Below the pieces are notes generated by a model. That model was not told the origin of the DNA and made no database searches. It worked only from the letters and a program-made list of their open reading frames with translations. Position numbers and translations under genes: made by a program. A stretch of DNA of 46,217 nucleotides. It comes from Gammaproteobacteria bacterium. Its GTDB lineage: Bacteria; Pseudomonadota; Gammaproteobacteria; DSM-19610. The stretch covers positions 1-46,217 of the forward strand of contig WGBO01000041.1 in the NCBI GenBank assembly GCA_015494295.1, given 5' to 3'. Positions 33,541-43,265 of the stretch are shown in pieces (within the stretch, counting starts at the first letter, position 1; every line of letters starts with the position of its first letter).

Positions 33541-34821
33541 ATGGCGCTCGTCGACATCGAACAACTGCTGAAACAGCACATGGGCCTGCACAGCTCCACT
33601 GTCGGTTCCGGTACCGTATTGCATGCCGTGGAACAACGCATGCGCGAGTGCAGGATCGGCGACATCGACGACTACCACCAGGTACTGCTGCATTCCGACA
33701 CCGAGCTGGACGCACTGGTCGATACTGTCGTCATACCGGAAACCTGGTTCTACCGCGACATCAAACCCTTCGAAATGCTGGATACCTGGCTGCGCGAGGA
33801 GTGGCTGCCACGGCACAGCAACCGCGTACTGCGCCTGCTCAGCGTACCCTGTTCCAGCGGCGAGGAGGCCTACACACTGGCCATGTGCCTTGCCGATGCC
33901 GGAATCGGTCCACAGCGCGCACGCATCGACGCCATCGACATCAGCTCCACCAATATCGACAAGGCGCTGACCGGCGCCTATGGCCGCAACTCCTTCCGTG
34001 GCCAGCACCTGGGTTACCGGGATAGGCATTTCCAGGCCGATGGCGCACGCTATCGCATCAATGACGATATCCGCCAGTACGTGCATTTTGAACAGGCCAA
34101 TATGCTGGACGCGAACTTCGGCCGTGACCGCGAACCCTACCATGTGATCTTCTGCCGCAACCTGCTGATCTATTTTGATCGCGCAACACAGGACCGCGCA
34201 ATCGACCGCCTCCAGGATCTGCTGGACAGCGATGGACTGCTGTTCCTGGGCCATTCCGAAACCGGCCTGATGCTGAACCGCGACTTCAGCGCGCTGCCAG
34301 GGCAACGCTGCTTCGGCTTCCGCCGCGGAAAACCGGAGCAGGCCGGCCACGAGGATGGATCTCCACGTCAGCCGGAACCACGGCATCACCCGCCCAGGCG
34401 CAGGCTGTCGAATGAAACGACGAATATCCCGCGCCCCTTTTCCGATGTCGTGAAATCCGTCCCGGAGACACCCTGCGAGCCCCTCCCGAAACCCGAAAAC
34501 GACCGGCTCGGCGAAGCCTTCCGGCTGGCTGACGAGGGTCACCTCGATGAAGCCGCCGCGCTCTGTGAAGCCATCATCGAGGAGCACCGCGACCAGGCAG
34601 AGGCCTATTTCCTGCTGGGCCTGGTGCGCGAATCCGCCGGCAACCTCGACGAGGCCGAACGGCTGCTGCGCAAGGCCGTCTACCTCGAACCCGCGCACCA
34701 CCAGGCGCTGGTTCATCTTGGCGTGGTGTGCGAACAACGCGGCGACAGCGCCAACGCCAGCCGCTTCCGCGAACGCGCCAGGCGCGCCGCCGCGCGCATC
34801 CCTGACGGGGCCGTGCCATGA
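33541..34821 (+). CDS. wspC: WspC CheR-type methyltransferase with TPR repeats
   Basis: The product is 426 residues from ATG 33541. The CheR part has PETWFYRD, LSVPCSSGEEAYTLAMCLAD (the S-adenosylmethionine pocket) and VIFCRNLLIYFD with GHSETGL. A linker follows (about 270-330). The C-terminal TPR repeats read HLDEAAALCEAIIEE, AYFLLGLVRESAGNLDEAER and QALVHLGVVCEQRGD. It methylates WspA to set adaptation, with WspF doing the reverse. The TPR tail is typical of WspC. The stop overlaps wspD (ATGA). Confidence 0.94.
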   Translation: MALVDIEQLLKQHMGLHSSTVGSGTVLHAVEQRMRECRIGDIDDYHQVLLHSDTELDALVDTVVIPETWFYRDIKPFEMLDTWLREEWLPRHSNRVLRLLSVPCSSGEEAYTLAMCLADAGIGPQRARIDAIDISSTNIDKALTGAYGRNSFRGQHLGYRDRHFQADGARYRINDDIRQYVHFEQANMLDANFGRDREPYHVIFCRNLLIYFDRATQDRAIDRLQDLLDSDGLLFLGHSETGLMLNRDFSALPGQRCFGFRRGKPEQAGHEDGSPRQPEPRHHPPRRRLSNETTNIPRPFSDVVKSVPETPCEPLPKPENDRLGEAFRLADEGHLDEAAALCEAIIEEHRDQAEAYFLLGLVRESAGNLDEAERLLRKAVYLEPAHHQALVHLGVVCEQRGDSANASRFRERARRAAARIPDGAVP

Positions 34822-35507
34822 ACACGACATCGACGCAACAGGAAAAACAACTGGACGACTGCTGGAACCGCATCGGCGTGTGGAGCAAGGCGATGGCGAG
34901 TTGTTCACGCCTGCAGGAAGTCCAGCACTGCCGCAACTGCGAACACTACTCGGCCGCGGGACGTCAGGTGCTCGACCGGCCGGCCCCGGAAGGCTACCGA
35001 CAGGAATGGACACAACGCTTCGCAGATCCCGCCACGGACGAAGCCGGAGACATTCGGTCCGCCCTGCTGTTCCGCCTCGGCGACGAATGGATGGCCCTGC
35101 AGGGGACCTGCATCGATGAGATCACGCCGCTGCGCTCCATCCACAGCCTGCCGCGCACTGAAGGCACCATCATCAAGGGGCTGGTGAACATACGCGGCGA
35201 ACTGAAACTTTGTGTATCCCTCGGCGCCCTGCTACAACTGGAGAAGGCACGCGAGGACCATACCAGCGACCACGAAATCCATGAACGCATGATCTCGGTG
35301 ACCTGGAACGAACAGAGCTTCGTGTTCCCCGCCAGCGAGGTGCACGGTATCCACCGCTATGACGAAAGCGAGGTTGAGGCATCACCCGCCACCGTTTCCA
35401 AGTCGAAAGCCAGTTTCACCACCGGCATCATCAAGTGGTCGGACCGCCACGTGGGCGTGCTGGATACCGAACTGTTGTTCTACGCACTGTCGAAGGGGCT
35501 TAAATGA
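34818..35507 (+). CDS. wspD: WspD CheW-like coupling protein
   Basis: The 229-residue product has an N-terminal extension with a Cys cluster (CSRLQEVQHCRNCEHY at about 35-50). The CheW fold follows: ALLFRLGDEWMALQGTCIDE, KGLVNIRGELKLCVSLGALL, and a final GIIKWSDRHVGVLDTELLF. WspB and WspD are the two couplers of the array, and the N-terminal Cys stretch is typical of WspD. Both ends overlap neighbours by 4 nt, so translation is coupled. Confidence 0.93.
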   Translation: MNTTSTQQEKQLDDCWNRIGVWSKAMASCSRLQEVQHCRNCEHYSAAGRQVLDRPAPEGYRQEWTQRFADPATDEAGDIRSALLFRLGDEWMALQGTCIDEITPLRSIHSLPRTEGTIIKGLVNIRGELKLCVSLGALLQLEKAREDHTSDHEIHERMISVTWNEQSFVFPASEVHGIHRYDESEVEASPATVSKSKASFTTGIIKWSDRHVGVLDTELLFYALSKGLK

Positions 35508-37825
35508 GCGACGACCTCGGCAACTTCTCCATGCTCGAACTGTTCCGCCTCGAGGTTGAGAACCAGGCCGGAACACTCAGTGACGGCCTGCTCTCGCTGG
35601 AACAGCAGGACGACCCGGCACAACAGCTCGAATCACTGATGCGCGCCGCGCACTCCATCAAGGGCGCGGCGCGCATGGTGGACATCGACGCCGGCGTCAA
35701 ACTGGCGCACGCCATGGAAGACTGTTTCGTGGCGGCGCAGAAGGGCGAACTGGAGCTACAGTCCAACCGTATCGATCTGCTGCTCGAAGGCGTGGACCTG
35801 CTGGTCGCGATCTCGCGCGAAGAAGCCGACCCGCAACGCCTGGAACAGGTCACCACGGCCATCGCAAACATCGATTCACTGGAGACGAGTGAGCCGGCCA
35901 CACAAGCGCCCGCCGCACCCGAGGACAACGCGACGCCCGAACCACAGGGCGCATCACAACCCGAATCCAGGCCCGAACCGGAACCGGGGAGCGCCGCTTC
36001 CGACTCGCCTGAAGCAGCGGCTGACACGGAAGCCGATGCCGGCCGCCCGGCGAGCGTGAAAAACGGTGACAGCGGTGGTACATCCGGCGATTCGGTAAGA
36101 GTATCCGCCGAAAGCCTGAACCGCCTGGTGGGGCTCGCCGGCGAGGTCCAGGTCGAGTCCCGCTGGCTGCACCCTTTCTCGGACGCCCTGCAACAGATCA
36201 AGCACCGCCAGGCTGAACTGATCACCCTCCTCGACCATCTCAACGAAAGCCTGTTGTCCAGCAACAGCGACGAATACAGCCGCCTGCTGGCCAGCGAGAT
36301 TCACACCAAGGCCAACCGCTGCCGCCACCTGCTGTCCGACCGCCTGATGGAACTCGATGAGTTCGACCGGCGCCTGCACAGCCTGGGCAATCGCCTGCAC
36401 AGCGAGGTGATCGCCAGCCGCATGCGGCCGTTCTCGGACGCCACGCGCGGCTACCCGCGCCTGGTCAGGGACGTCGCCCGCCAGCTTGGCAAGAAAGTGG
36501 AACTGAAGATCGAGGGGCTTGGCACCCAGGTCGACCGCGACATCCTGGAACGCATCGACGCCCCGCTCAATCACCTGATCCGCAACGCCCTGGACCACGG
36601 CATCGAAACTCCGGAACAACGCCTGGCCGCCGGCAAGCCGGAACAGGCCACGCTCACCGTGACCGCCGCGCACAATGCCGGCATGCTTTCCATACAGGTA
36701 CAGGACGACGGCCGTGGCATCGATATCGAGGCCCTGCGCGAAAAGATCGTGCGGCGCGGCATGGTCAACGAAACCATGGCCGCCGCACTCTCCGAAGCCG
36801 AACTGCTGGAATTCCTGTTTCTGCCCGGCTTCTCCACCCGCGAGGAGGTCACCGAGATCTCCGGGCGCGGCGTCGGGCTGGACGTGGTACACAGCACCGT
36901 GCAACAGATGCGCGGCGTGGTGCGAGCGACCACCGAACCCGGCCGCGGTACGCGCTTCCATCTGCAACTGCCCATCACCCTGTCCATCGTGCGCGCGCTG
37001 CTGGTGGAAATCTGCGGCGAACCCTACGCCATTCCACTGGCGCGCATCGACCGTACCCTGAAACTCGACACCAGCCGCATCGAGTCGCTGGAAAGCCGGC
37101 AGTACTTCACCATCGACAACCAGCACGTCGGCATCGTGTTCGCCAGCCAGGTACTTGGCTGCAACACTGTTCCCGACGCCGGCGCCGAGCTGTCCGTGGT
37201 GGTACTGGGCGAACGCCTGAACCGATCGGGTCTGGTGGTCGACCGGTTTATCGGCGAACGCAGCCTGGTGGTCCACACCCTGGACCCGCGTCTCGGCAAG
37301 GTTCAGGACATCAGCGCGGCCAGCGTGCTGGAAAACGGCGACCCCTGCCTCATCATCGACGTCGACGACATGCTGCGCTCCATCGACATCCTCATCGCCG
37401 GGGGGCGCCTCAGCCGCATCAAGGACGACGAATCGACGGAGAGCCACGGCGGCAAGCGTATTCTGGTGGTCGACGATTCCATTACCGTGCGCGAGGTCGA
37501 ACGCAACATGCTGGCAACCCGCGGATACCAGGTCGACGTTGCGGTCGATGGCATGGACGGCTGGAACGCGGTACGCATGAACGACTACGACCTGGTCATC
37601 AGCGACATCGACATGCCGCGCATGAACGGTTTCGAATTCGTGCGGCTGATCAAACAGGACGACCGGCTGTACGGAACCCCCGTCATGATCGTTTCCTACA
37701 AGGACCGGGAAGAAGACCGGCAACGCGGCCTGGAGGCCGGCGCCGACTATTACCTCACCAAGGGCAGTTTTCACGACGAGACGCTGATCGACGCCGTGAT
37801 CGACCTGATCGGCACGGCGGAGTGA
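35504..37825 (+). CDS. wspE: WspE hybrid CheA-type histidine kinase with receiver
   Basis: The 773-residue product begins with an Hpt domain, His50 in RAAHSIKGAARM. An acidic Pro/Ala/Glu linker covers about 120-195. The dimer and ATPase domains have NHLIRNALDHGIE, VQDDGRGID, GFSTREEVTEISGRGVGLDV and PGRGTRFHLQLP. A CheW-like domain (VEICGEPYAIPLARIDR) precedes a C-terminal receiver (ILVVDDSITVRE, DLVISDIDMPRMNG, Lys in YYLTKGSF). WspE phosphorylates WspR and WspF. All catalytic motifs look intact. Confidence 0.95.
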   Translation: MSDDLGNFSMLELFRLEVENQAGTLSDGLLSLEQQDDPAQQLESLMRAAHSIKGAARMVDIDAGVKLAHAMEDCFVAAQKGELELQSNRIDLLLEGVDLLVAISREEADPQRLEQVTTAIANIDSLETSEPATQAPAAPEDNATPEPQGASQPESRPEPEPGSAASDSPEAAADTEADAGRPASVKNGDSGGTSGDSVRVSAESLNRLVGLAGEVQVESRWLHPFSDALQQIKHRQAELITLLDHLNESLLSSNSDEYSRLLASEIHTKANRCRHLLSDRLMELDEFDRRLHSLGNRLHSEVIASRMRPFSDATRGYPRLVRDVARQLGKKVELKIEGLGTQVDRDILERIDAPLNHLIRNALDHGIETPEQRLAAGKPEQATLTVTAAHNAGMLSIQVQDDGRGIDIEALREKIVRRGMVNETMAAALSEAELLEFLFLPGFSTREEVTEISGRGVGLDVVHSTVQQMRGVVRATTEPGRGTRFHLQLPITLSIVRALLVEICGEPYAIPLARIDRTLKLDTSRIESLESRQYFTIDNQHVGIVFASQVLGCNTVPDAGAELSVVVLGERLNRSGLVVDRFIGERSLVVHTLDPRLGKVQDISAASVLENGDPCLIIDVDDMLRSIDILIAGGRLSRIKDDESTESHGGKRILVVDDSITVREVERNMLATRGYQVDVAVDGMDGWNAVRMNDYDLVISDIDMPRMNGFEFVRLIKQDDRLYGTPVMIVSYKDREEDRQRGLEAGADYYLTKGSFHDETLIDAVIDLIGTAE

Positions 37826-37835
37826 ACCCATACAC

Positions 37836-38930
37836 ATGATAAAGATTGCCATCGTCAACGACTCCATGATGGCCGTGGAAAGCCTGCGGCGAGTCATTGG
37901 CAGCGTTGCCGAATACCAGTTGCTGTGGATCGCCCGCGACGGCGCGGACGCGGTCGCCCGCTGCGAACAACACTGCCCCGACATCATTCTCATGGACCTC
38001 ATCATGCCGAAGATGGACGGCATCGAAGCGACACGTATCATCACGGCGCGCCACGACTGCGCCATCCTGGTCGTCACCGCCACTATCGACGGCTACGCCG
38101 GACGCGTCTTCGACGCCATGGGCGCCGGCGCGGTGGACGCGGTCAACACACCGGTACTCGGCGCCGGCGGCGATATCGAGGAAGCGCGTTCGCTGATCCG
38201 CAAGATCAACGCCATTGCAATGCTCATGGCCGACGCCCCGGCACGCCGGGGAAACGGAGCGTTGCGCCCGGCGCCTCCAAATCATCCCCTGCCGGAAGTC
38301 CCGCTCATCGCCATCGGCGCTTCCACCGGCGGCCCGGCGGCACTGCGCGACGTGCTGCAGGCACTCCCGGCCAGACCCGGGGCGGCTGTGGCTATCGTTC
38401 AGCACGTCGACGAACAGTTCTCCGCCAGTTTCATCAACTGGCTGAACGACTATTCGCCGCTGCCGGTGCGCGCCGCCCGGCCAGGGGACCGTTTCCGCGC
38501 CAACGAAGTACTGGTCTGCGGGCGCGAGGATCACCTGGTACTGCGCTCCGACGGGTGCCTGGACTACAGCGCCGAACCCCGTGAACTGGTGTACCGGCCC
38601 TCTGTCGACGTATTCTTCGAAAGCCTTTCGAAACACCATGAATTTCAGTCGGTTGCAATACTTCTCACCGGAATGGGCAAGGACGGGGCCAAGGGCCTGA
38701 AGGCACTACGCGAGCGGGACTGGCTGACGATCGCTCAAGATCAGGCGAGCAGTGCCGTTTACGGTATGCCAAAAGCCGCAAAAGAGCTTGATGCAGCGCG
38801 GGAAATCCTGCCATTGGGGGACATCGGGCCACGACTGGCGCGATGGGCAGACGAGGTGAGCCGGTCACGGCAAGGTGCGCCGGACACATTGGCCTCTTCC
38901 GGAGGCCGGGGGAAACAGGAACCGGAATGA
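37836..38930 (+). CDS. wspF: WspF CheB-type methylesterase
   Basis: The 364-residue product has an N-terminal receiver (IAIVNDSMMAVESLRR, Asp54 in IILMDLIMPKMDG). The C-terminal methylesterase carries Ser163 in IGASTGGPAAL, the His of IVQHVDEQFS and the Asp of TGMGKDGAKGL. It demethylates WspA and so brakes the system. In Pseudomonas, loss of WspF locks c-di-GMP output on (established). The gene appears intact. It overlaps wspR by 4 nt. Confidence 0.95.
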   Translation: MIKIAIVNDSMMAVESLRRVIGSVAEYQLLWIARDGADAVARCEQHCPDIILMDLIMPKMDGIEATRIITARHDCAILVVTATIDGYAGRVFDAMGAGAVDAVNTPVLGAGGDIEEARSLIRKINAIAMLMADAPARRGNGALRPAPPNHPLPEVPLIAIGASTGGPAALRDVLQALPARPGAAVAIVQHVDEQFSASFINWLNDYSPLPVRAARPGDRFRANEVLVCGREDHLVLRSDGCLDYSAEPRELVYRPSVDVFFESLSKHHEFQSVAILLTGMGKDGAKGLKALRERDWLTIAQDQASSAVYGMPKAAKELDAAREILPLGDIGPRLARWADEVSRSRQGAPDTLASSGGRGKQEPE

Positions 38931-40000
38931 CGAAGGACGGCGACAACCCGAACGACGAAAACCGGGCCGACAGCAATCGCTGGGCCGTGGTTTTGCTCGT
39001 CGACGACCAGCCCATGGTCGCGGAAGGCATCCGCCGCATGCTCGCGGAGGAGCCGGATATTGATTTCCACTATTGTTCCGACCCGCGCAAGGCCGTCCAG
39101 CAGGCCGCGGAAACCGGCGCCACCGTCATTCTGCAGGATCTGGTGATGCCCGACGTCGACGGCATGACACTGGTCCGGTTCTACCGCAACAACCCTGCGA
39201 CCCGCAACATTCCGGTCATCGTGCTGTCCAGCAAGGACGACCCGAACGTCAAGAGCGACGCCTTCTACCACGGCGCCACCGACTACCTCGTCAAGCTGCC
39301 GGAAAAGATCGAACTGCTGGCGCGCATCCGCGCCCACGCCAGGAGTTACCTGGCCCAGAAGGAACGCGACCAGGCCTTCGAGGCCCTGAGCAAGATGCAG
39401 GCGCAACTCGAAACCATGAACCAGGAACTGGCGCGCAGCAACCGTGAGCTGCAACGCCTGTCCTCGCTCGACGGACTCACCGGCGTTGCCAACCGCCGCC
39501 AGTTCGACGAGAGTCTGGAACAGGAATGGCAGCGCGCCGCCCGCACCGGCATGCCGCTGTCGCTGATCTTTGCCGACGTGGACTACTTCAAGCGCTACAA
39601 CGACCACTACGGCCACCAGGCCGGCGATGACGCGCTCAAGAAAGTCGCCGGCGCACTGCAGAGCACCGTGCACCGCCCCGCCGACCTGGTCAGCCGTTAC
39701 GGCGGCGAGGAATTCGTGATGGTATTGCCGGACACCACCCTGGAGGGCGCCGTGGCGGTCGCCAGCAAGGTGCTCGAAAATGTGCGCACACTGAATATTC
39801 CGCACGAAAATGCCGAAAACACCGACCGTGTGACGCTCAGCATCGGCGTCGCCACGCTCACCCCGGAAGAAAACGAGAATCCGCAGACCCTGGTGCAGGC
39901 CGCCGACAAGGCCCTGTACCGGGCCAAGGAAGCAGGGCGCAACCGCATCGAATCGAGCTCGCCGGACGAGACGAAAAAAAAACAGCCGGCCACCGTCTGA
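38927..40000 (+). CDS. wspR: WspR response-regulator diguanylate cyclase
   Basis: The product is 357 residues from ATG 38927, overlapping the wspF stop (ATGA). The receiver has LLVDDQPMVAE and Asp71 in ILQDLVMPDVDG. A coiled coil leads to the GGDEF domain: SSLDGLTGVANRRQFDE, DVDYFKRYNDHYGHQAGDDA and RYGGEEFVMV (GGEEF at 259-263). The inhibitory I-site RPAD (Arg250, Asp253) lies five residues before it, so product feedback should work. It makes cyclic di-GMP from GTP when phosphorylated by WspE, favouring surface attachment and matrix production. Confidence 0.96.
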   Translation: MTKDGDNPNDENRADSNRWAVVLLVDDQPMVAEGIRRMLAEEPDIDFHYCSDPRKAVQQAAETGATVILQDLVMPDVDGMTLVRFYRNNPATRNIPVIVLSSKDDPNVKSDAFYHGATDYLVKLPEKIELLARIRAHARSYLAQKERDQAFEALSKMQAQLETMNQELARSNRELQRLSSLDGLTGVANRRQFDESLEQEWQRAARTGMPLSLIFADVDYFKRYNDHYGHQAGDDALKKVAGALQSTVHRPADLVSRYGGEEFVMVLPDTTLEGAVAVASKVLENVRTLNIPHENAENTDRVTLSIGVATLTPEENENPQTLVQAADKALYRAKEAGRNRIESSSPDETKKKQPATV

Positions 40001-40062
40001 CGGGTTAGAAACACCCCCCCGAATCCGTGTATCATGTGCGCCTGTTGAATCAGGAGTCCGTC

Positions 40063-40386
40063 ATGACGTTCGTAGTAGGCGAAAACTGTATCAAGTGCAA
40101 GTACACGGATTGCGTCGAGGTATGCCCCGTGGACTGTTTCCACGAAGGCCCCAACTTCCTGGTCATCGACCCGGAGGAGTGCATCGACTGCACCCTGTGC
40201 GAGCCGGAATGCCCGGCCGAGGCCATCTTCCCGGAAGACGACCTTCCCGAGGACCAGCAGGTATTCCTCCAGCTCAATGAGGAACTCGCCCAGCAGTGGC
40301 CCGTCATCACCCAGCAGAAGGATCCGCCGCCGGATGCCGACGAATGGCTGGGCAAGCCGGGCAAGCTCGAACTGCTGGAACGTTGA
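40063..40386 (+). CDS. fdxA: 7Fe ferredoxin FdxA
   Basis: The product is 107 residues from ATG 40063 behind CAGGAG. Cysteines in [17 protein letters not shown] and [11 protein letters not shown] (Cys 9, 12, 17, 21, 25, 40, 43, 46, 50) give the [3Fe-4S]/[4Fe-4S] pattern of Azotobacter-type ferredoxin I. The C-terminal tail of about 45 residues (ending [11 protein letters not shown]) is usual for FdxA. It is a cytoplasmic electron carrier. Its stop overlaps the TTG start of the next gene (TTGA). A weak TATCAT -10-like box lies at 40030-40035. Confidence 0.95.
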   Translation: MTFVVGENCIKCKYTDCVEVCPVDCFHEGPNFLVIDPEECIDCTLCEPECPAEAIFPEDDLPEDQQVFLQLNEELAQQWPVITQQKDPPPDADEWLGKPGKLELLER

Positions 40387-43265
40387 CCGCCTGCCAACTC
40401 GTCCCGTTCAGTGAAGACCTGCTCGCCGCCACGGCGCGGCAGGTACTCGAACACCACCGCGACACGCTGCCCGACCTGACGGGCTGCCAGATCCTGCTCC
40501 CGGACACGCAGTGCGCCCCTGCCCTGCGCGCTGCGCTGCTGCGGGAGGCCGCGCGAGCGGGCCACGGGGCGCTGCTTGGGCCCCACATTGACACCCTCGA
40601 AGACTGGCTGGCGCGCAGCACGCCGCCGGCGCGCACGGTACTCGACCGGCCGGCCCGGGAACTGATCCTGGGCGAGGCCCTGCGCGCCAACCGTGCCCTG
40701 TACGACGACACCGATCCCTGGCTGCTGGCCGACGAACTGCTGGCCCTGTTCGACGACATGACCCTCGCCGAACAGTCACCCGACGATTTCGATGCCTTCC
40801 GGCAGCGGCTGCAGGACGCCTACGGCCTGCGCCAACCCAACCCCGTGCTGCAACGCGAAGCCTGGATGCTGCACACCCTGTGGCGTGCCTGGCGGGAACA
40901 ACTGGATGCCGAAGACCTGACCGACCCGGCCAGCGCCCGGCGCGAACGGCTGCAACAGGCCGACGTCCCCGCCACCCTGCTGTGGCTGGTCGGCTTCACC
41001 CGCTTCAATACCGCCGAAGCGCGCTGGCTGCGCGAACGACTGGCGCGCGGCGAAGCCCGCCTGCTGCTGCACGGCAGCGCCGCGGGCGAAGGCTACCACC
41101 CGCACGCGCCGCTGGCGGCGCTGCTCGAACAGCTCGGCGTACACGCCCGGGAAGACAGCGCCGCGCCGGCGGACCGTTTCATCGACGCCCTGTTCGCCGA
41201 CGCCAGCGTCAACTTGCGAAAACGCGCACGGGCTTTCGCCGCAACCGTCGACAGCGACCCGCTCGCCGGCCGCCTGCGCACGCTGTGCGCCGACAACCCC
41301 GAACAGGAAGCACAGGCGGTGGCACTGCAGGTCCGCTGCTGGCTACTGGAACGCCCCGACGCCAACATCGCCATTATCACCGGCGACCGGCGCCTGGCGC
41401 GGCGCGTGCGCGCGCTGCTGGAAAACTCCGCCATCCCGCTCGACGACGCCGGTGGTTGGGCGCTGTCCACCACCAGCGCCGCCGCGCTGCTGGAACGCTG
41501 GCTGGAAACCGTCGAGGAAGATTTCGCCTGCGGCCCCCTGCTGGATGTCCTCAAGTCGCCCTTCCTGTCCCTCGACACGCGCGACACGCATCTCGAACAG
41601 GTACGGCGGCTGGAACAGGACATCATCCTGCATGAAAACATCGCCCGCGGACTGGACCGCTACCGCTACCACCTCGACCGCCGCAGCGAACGCCTGCCGG
41701 CCTGGGGGGAAATCTCGCGCACCGCCCTGCACGCGCTCCTCGACCGTCTGCAGACCGCCGCCGAACCACTGCTGGCCTTGCAGAAGCGGGCACACCCCGC
41801 CGGCACCTACCTTGAAGCCATCGGGCAAAGCCTGCGGGCGCTGGGAGCGATAGAGCCACTGGCCGGCGACGAGGCGGGGCGCTGCGTGCTGGAACAGCTC
41901 GACCGCCTGCGGGCGGCCGCCGCGCACCGCCAGGTCGACATCGACTGGCGCGAGTTTCGCGACTGGCTGGGGCGCAACCTGGAGCGCGCCAGCTTCCACC
42001 CGCCCGACCAGGGCAGCCCGGTGCGACTGCTGACGCTGGAACAAAGCCGCCTGCAACGCTTCGACCGGGCGATAATCGCCGGCTGCACCCGCGAACAACT
42101 GCCCGGAAAGCCCGCCGCGACCTCCTTCTTCAATCAGCGGGTGCGCGGCGAACTCGGCCTGCCCACCTGGTCACAGACACTGGCCGAGCGCCTGCACCAC
42201 TTCTGCCGCGCACTGCTGTGCGCAGGGCAGGTGCTGCTTACCCGGCACCGTGAAGTCGACGGCGAGCCGGTCGCGCCCGGTCCGTGGCTGGAACTGCTCG
42301 AGGTGTTCCACCGTAACGCCTTCCAGGCGTCGCTCGAAGACCGGCGACTCGCGGCGCTGTTGCGCCGCGAGGAAGCCCGCCCGGCCACCCCCGACCGGCT
42401 GCCGCTGCCCGCCACCGTCACCCGGCCCGCGCCCCGCGCCGAGGCCGGCCTGCTGCCGGAGCACTGGTCGGCCTCCACACACCAGCACATCATCGACTGC
42501 CCGTACCGCTTCTTCGCCGCCGACACCCTGCGCCTCAAACCCCCGGAAGAAATCAGCGAGGCGCTGGGCAAGGCCGATTACGGCGCCCTGGTGCACCGTA
42601 TTCTCCAGGCGTTCACCCAGGAAGTAAAAGGACTGCCCGGCCCCTGGAAAGGGGCACTGAACGAAGCACACCGCGAATCCGCGCTGCAACTGCTGAAACA
42701 GATTTCCGAAACGGTATTCAGGCCGGCGATCCGCGACAACTTCGAGGCGCGTGGCTGGTACATACAGTGGCAGGCCATCATGCCTGCCTGGCTGGACTGG
42801 GAGATCGGTCGCCGCGCGGAGTGGCCCAGGCGGGAGTCGGAAGTCGACGTATCGCGCGCCCTGAACGAACACCTGCGGATTGGCGGACGCATCGACCGCC
42901 TCGACCGCAACGCCTCCGGGGCCGCCCTGCTCGACTACAAGACCGGCTCCGCGCCCAGGGCCGATGCCGTGGCCAGCGGTGAGGCGGTGCAATTGCCGGG
43001 TTACGCGCTTGCCGTCGATGACGTTGTGCAGCTCGATTACCTGGTACTGGGACGCGGCAAGGTCGACCCGAGCACCTGCGCCGACGCCGAACTCCTGGAT
43101 ACCCTGCTGCCCGCGCTGCGCGACCGGCTGCTGGCGCTGGACGAGAAGCTGCGGGCGGGCAGCCCGCTGCCGGCCTGGGGCGACGCGGCCACCTGCCGCT
43201 GGTGCGAATTCAGCGGCCTGTGCCGGCGCGAACACTGGCCGGGCGAGGACGATCCCCATGACTGA
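40383..43265 (+). CDS. AddB-like / TIGR03623-type PD-(D/E)XK nuclease
   Basis: The product is 960 residues from TTG 40383, which shares the fdxA stop; no other start gives a sensible N-terminus. The N-terminal two thirds is a decayed helicase-like region. The C-terminal nuclease domain has [10 protein letters not shown] and ALLDYKTG. An Fe-S cluster staple is formed by Cys in IIDCPYRFF and three Cys in [10 protein letters not shown]. This is the AddB plan, and in gammaproteobacteria without RecBCD the family pairs with an AddA-like helicase-nuclease for double-strand-break end processing. The next gene starts 8 nt before its stop. Confidence 0.87.
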   Translation: MTACQLVPFSEDLLAATARQVLEHHRDTLPDLTGCQILLPDTQCAPALRAALLREAARAGHGALLGPHIDTLEDWLARSTPPARTVLDRPARELILGEALRANRALYDDTDPWLLADELLALFDDMTLAEQSPDDFDAFRQRLQDAYGLRQPNPVLQREAWMLHTLWRAWREQLDAEDLTDPASARRERLQQADVPATLLWLVGFTRFNTAEARWLRERLARGEARLLLHGSAAGEGYHPHAPLAALLEQLGVHAREDSAAPADRFIDALFADASVNLRKRARAFAATVDSDPLAGRLRTLCADNPEQEAQAVALQVRCWLLERPDANIAIITGDRRLARRVRALLENSAIPLDDAGGWALSTTSAAALLERWLETVEEDFACGPLLDVLKSPFLSLDTRDTHLEQVRRLEQDIILHENIARGLDRYRYHLDRRSERLPAWGEISRTALHALLDRLQTAAEPLLALQKRAHPAGTYLEAIGQSLRALGAIEPLAGDEAGRCVLEQLDRLRAAAAHRQVDIDWREFRDWLGRNLERASFHPPDQGSPVRLLTLEQSRLQRFDRAIIAGCTREQLPGKPAATSFFNQRVRGELGLPTWSQTLAERLHHFCRALLCAGQVLLTRHREVDGEPVAPGPWLELLEVFHRNAFQASLEDRRLAALLRREEARPATPDRLPLPATVTRPAPRAEAGLLPEHWSASTHQHIIDCPYRFFAADTLRLKPPEEISEALGKADYGALVHRILQAFTQEVKGLPGPWKGALNEAHRESALQLLKQISETVFRPAIRDNFEARGWYIQWQAIMPAWLDWEIGRRAEWPRRESEVDVSRALNEHLRIGGRIDRLDRNASGAALLDYKTGSAPRADAVASGEAVQLPGYALAVDDVVQLDYLVLGRGKVDPSTCADAELLDTLLPALRDRLLALDEKLRAGSPLPAWGDAATCRWCEFSGLCRREHWPGEDDPHD

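Noticed and set aside
35954..38083. Long open frame of about 709 codons on the minus strand
   Set aside because: It runs opposite wspE and wspF, has no recognisable domain, and arises from GC-rich third positions of those genes.
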